Below are positions 61,340-64,000 of a DNA stretch of 64,000 nucleotides, piece after piece. The translations under genes were made by a program, and so were the position numbers. Under the pieces are notes generated by a model. That model worked only from the letters and a program-made list of their open reading frames with translations. It searched no databases and was not told where the DNA came from. Source of the DNA: Imbricaverruca yamaguchii (taxonomy: Eukaryota > Arthropoda > Thecostraca > Neoverrucidae); NCBI GenBank assembly GCA_034440575.1, contig JAOTOL010001662.1:2106001-2170000 (forward strand). Direction: 5' to 3'. Position 1 is the first letter of the stretch. Each line of letters starts with the position of its first letter.

Positions 61340-62020
61340 GCCTTTTTTCGAGCATAAATTTGGATAAATCAGGGCAACAAGCGGCCGACGGAAGAAGTCC
61401 CGGGTCGATGAAGAGGGCAACGAGTCAGCGGAGAGTGTCCTCGGGACAATGTTGACGGTTCTGGGCTGAGTCAATGTGAAGGACTTCCATGTCGACGTAA
61501 GAGCACCGGATCATTGAAAGAGCCTCAAGGCTGACTGGGGAAGTCCCGAGCCAATATGAATGACCACTGAGCTGACGGCGGGCCTAAGCCGAAGAAAGGG
61601 CACCTGACTTGATGGAGAGGGCCGAAGCTTTTGAAAATGGTCTCCGTTCTGTCGGAAAACCCATGAGTTTTCTCAGAGGGCTCTGAGACGACGGAGGGGC
61701 ACTGGTTCCGGTGAGGACCTTGGGCCGTCAGAAAAGGCTTTTGGATAGACATATGGGGTTCAGGGTGCCCTGGCCTGATAGAAGGGCCTGAGCTCTTGAT
61801 TGAGGGCCTCCGGCCCTACAGAGGAGGCCATAGATCGTTAACGAGGGCCCCTGCACCGACGAGGAGGACCTCTAGCCGTTGGAGGAGCTTGTACCGTCGG
61901 AAGGCCCAGAGCCGGCATGAAAGGTCTCTGGCCCGACGGAGGGCGCCGAAGCCGCATAGGGGTCTCTTGCGTGGCCGAGAAAGCCGAAGCTGTCGAATGA
62001 GGGACCTCCGGACGTACGGA
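61340..62020. repeat. Degenerate GC-rich minisatellite, inverted relative of the 12-21 kb array
   Basis: Loose repeats of about 28-32 bp with 'gagggcctc', 'gacggaggg' and 'gaagcc' elements. The reverse complement resembles 21178-21770 in unit length and wording. Confidence 0.55.
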
Positions 62021-62028
62021 CAGTATTC

Positions 62029-62131
<103 letters not shown>

Positions 62132-62423
62132 CATGTTGGTCATAAGTAGGCACAGAGCCCTCTTCATTTTAACCCCGCTTTTACCTGGAAAATCATGGCT
62201 GCGTCCCCGTGCATGGTCATGCAGCACGAGCGGTCACTTGAGAAGTTGATCGCCGGGCTGATATCTATGTATGCGACTAAGGCAACGTTGATCGCCCATG
62301 TCACTGCATCCAGATCCGACGATCTCACCAGCAATTCATGCGTTAATTCATGTGACATAAGTAACCAAGATAACAATAATGCATTGACCCGCACCATCTG
62401 GGACGGGGGACTTTTTCCATTAC

Positions 62424-62520
62424 CTCCCTCCCCCTCCCCCTCCCCTCCCCCTCTCCTCCCCTCCCCTCCTCTCCCCTCCCCTCCCCTCCCCTACCCTTCC
62501 CTCCCCTCCCCCTCCCCCTA
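62424..62520. repeat. (CCCCT)-type polypyrimidine tract
   Basis: A run of ctcccctcccc variants, almost purely C and T on the plus strand. Confidence 0.95.
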
Positions 62521-62579
62521 TGGATTTCTGCGGATAGTGAAAAAGGCGCGCGAAGGCCCACAGTAATTTGTCACACCGT

Positions 62580-62750
62580 AAGTTCCCAAAATATATTTGA
62601 CATGTTTGCAAATTTTTAGCTTAACTTGTCTACGGGCACCGAGTTGGTCAAGATCAAGTGAGGTCATTTCCACTAAAGTTGAACCAGTCATCACGCCTTA
62701 ATGGGGAAGGGTATTTCACTGAAACTTTCAGCCTTTATTTACCGGGGCAT
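62580..62750 (+). repeat. Dispersed repeat R1, copy 3
   Basis: It shares 'tggtcaagatcaagtgaggtc', imperfectly, then 'gttgaaccagtc', 'cacgccttaa' and 'tgaaactttcagc' with copy 1 at 3325-3510, including the preceding 'tttcccacat..atttgacatg' context. Confidence 0.65.
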
Positions 62751-64000
62751 TCCACGTCAAATCGCACAAGAATTGGCTATTTTGAACCCGACCTCCTCCG
62801 ATTTTGATGAAAATTGATACACCTGTAGTGCCAAGTGAACGAACCTCACACGCCAAATTTCAGCCCTGGGTGACCTCTGGGGTCAGATTTAGAGGTCATC
62901 CTAGGTCGCCTATTTTTACCGACTTGACAACAATCAAATGCATATATCTTAGATGTTCATTAATTTAGCGGAACGACATTGGTGCTAAGGTGCGCAGAAA
63001 CCCTTGGCCATTCAGAAATATGGCAAAAGTTGCACGTGACCTCTCCGTGACCCTTGACCTAACGAGGTCAAAATATACAAATGCATTTTTATATATGTTT
63101 TATATATGTTTATAATGTGCCTGGCCCTAATTCGACGAAACGTGGCTGAATTAATGGTCGTAATATTATCTAAGAACGTGCAAAAAAGAAAGGCGGAGAC
63201 TCTAAAACTTTTTGAGATATCGGCCTATGAGTAGGTATTGTCATAGGACCAAATCGAAGCATGCCCGAGACTATTTACCATATCATCGATGATAACTCTG
63301 GTTTCCTTGGTCCGATTATCGTCAAATTTGGTGGGCAAATCATCGGTGGCAAGCTGAACTATTTTCCAGATATTCAAGTTGACCTGACCTCACATGACCT
63401 GGCAGTGACCTCTCCAATACAAGCCAACAGGGAAACAAAAATATTCTCCTGAACAAAAAACGCTGAATTTGGCTCGTACAGGCTATATTACCTAGTTTTA
63501 GGTTAGGCTACTCCAAACGAGCCAAGCTTGATTTTGAACAAGTGTCCTCTGCAAGGTCACGTGAGGTCACTATGAGGTCATGTCACACTTTCGTCAATAA
63601 CTTTATATAGAATCAAGATAGAGAAATAATTTTAATGCCACCGAGATCCTCTGGTTAATCATGATGTATAATATGATCTAGCTAGGTCATCACTTGACCT
63701 CGGTTTAGGGTGACCTGGTCAACTGGGGTCAGGATCAAATGTTCAGCTAGCTAAGTCATGTGATACATCAATCAACGCGGCCTGACGAGGAAAATACGAT
63801 TGTAACAAAATTATATTTCTATCTTTACTTTGGCAAAAGTTATTCGCAAAAAAGTATGTTTCCTCGGTTTTTATAGCCTGAATATATTGTTTCAGCTCGC
63901 GTGCGTTTCGTGCTAACATTTTATCGGGAGGGCCAGTAAATTTTTCTGAGATGCAAATAGCCGCGACCATAAAACAAGTTGAACAGCAGTACAGTATATT
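62751..64000. repeat. TGACCT/AGGTCA-rich sequence, probably dispersed repeat
   Basis: The hexamer TGACCT or its complement occurs about twenty times, for example near 62868, 63030-63065, 63382-63412, 63554-63580 and 63683-63720. It follows R1 copy 3 directly, and TGACC-rich runs also occur near 29131 and 3370, so it may be part of a larger repeat. No gene is recognised. Confidence 0.55.
63554..63580 (+). promoter_or_regulatory. Three AGGTCA half-sites in DR4 plus DR5 spacing
   Basis: AGGTCA, 4-base spacer CGTG, AGGTCA, 5-base spacer CTATG, AGGTCA. This matches nuclear-receptor direct-repeat elements by sequence. Function is not implied, because the surroundings are rich in the same hexamer. 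Confidence 0.4.

Overview
This is a repeat-rich, gene-poor stretch of an arthropod nuclear genome. It has spliced coding sequence, pol III SINEs, LTR, LINE and Penelope-like retroelements, and long (TA)n, (CT)n, (GA)n and (CA)n tracts. It shows no bacterial-style operons, CRISPR arrays or bacterial insertion sequences. The strongest clue to the organism is a myosuppressin (FLRFamide) neuropeptide gene, an arthropod family. Its VDHVFLRFG core is the type I know from insects and chelicerates; decapods usually have LDHVFLRFG. The large amount of repeat suggests a chelicerate or another large-genome arthropod, but the sequence does not settle this.

The one host gene I can support fully is myosuppressin (Ms), on the plus strand. 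Coding exon 1 (49538-49742) carries the signal peptide and the conserved two-cysteine spacer. An intron of 2,855 bases follows, then coding exon 2 (52598-52686) with REVDHVFLRF-Gly-Arg-Arg. The splice phases agree, and the predicted precursor is 97 residues. The region just upstream (about 42.7-49.5 kb) is comparatively unique. It holds short minus-strand open segments bounded by plausible splice sites that could belong to an unrecognised gene; this is only a hypothesis.

The largest mobile element is a Ty3/gypsy-type LTR retrotransposon at 13418-21173 with TG...CA LTRs, a 4-bp target duplication, a primer-binding site, gag, protease, reverse transcriptase, RNase H and the start of integrase. 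It is inactive because of stops and frameshifts. It keeps a textbook -1 frameshift signal between gag and pol. Where most of the integrase core should be there is an unusual acidic tandem-repeat ORF, followed by a membrane-spanning segment and a chromodomain-like segment. It inserted into a degenerate GC-rich minisatellite that continues on both sides.

Other mobile remnants are a LINE reverse-transcriptase fragment (9.0-9.3 kb, minus), a LINE endonuclease fragment (11.85-12.08 kb, minus), a CR1/jockey-like LINE (29.5-30.8 kb), a Penelope-like element (32.4-33.3 kb), two tRNA-derived SINE families (0.5, 35.5, 59.7 and 60.0 kb), a 0.64-kb dispersed repeat in opposite orientations on either side of the Ms gene (40.7 and 53.4 kb), and a dispersed repeat with three copies (3.3, 57.8 and 62.6 kb).

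Much of the rest is tandem repeat: minisatellites with units of 8, about 16, about 20/40, 36, 38 and 44 bp, plus at least ten long microsatellites. Many long open frames across these arrays are products of repeat-unit length and are not genes. Several long stretches hold nothing I can identify; they are listed so the reader knows they were examined.
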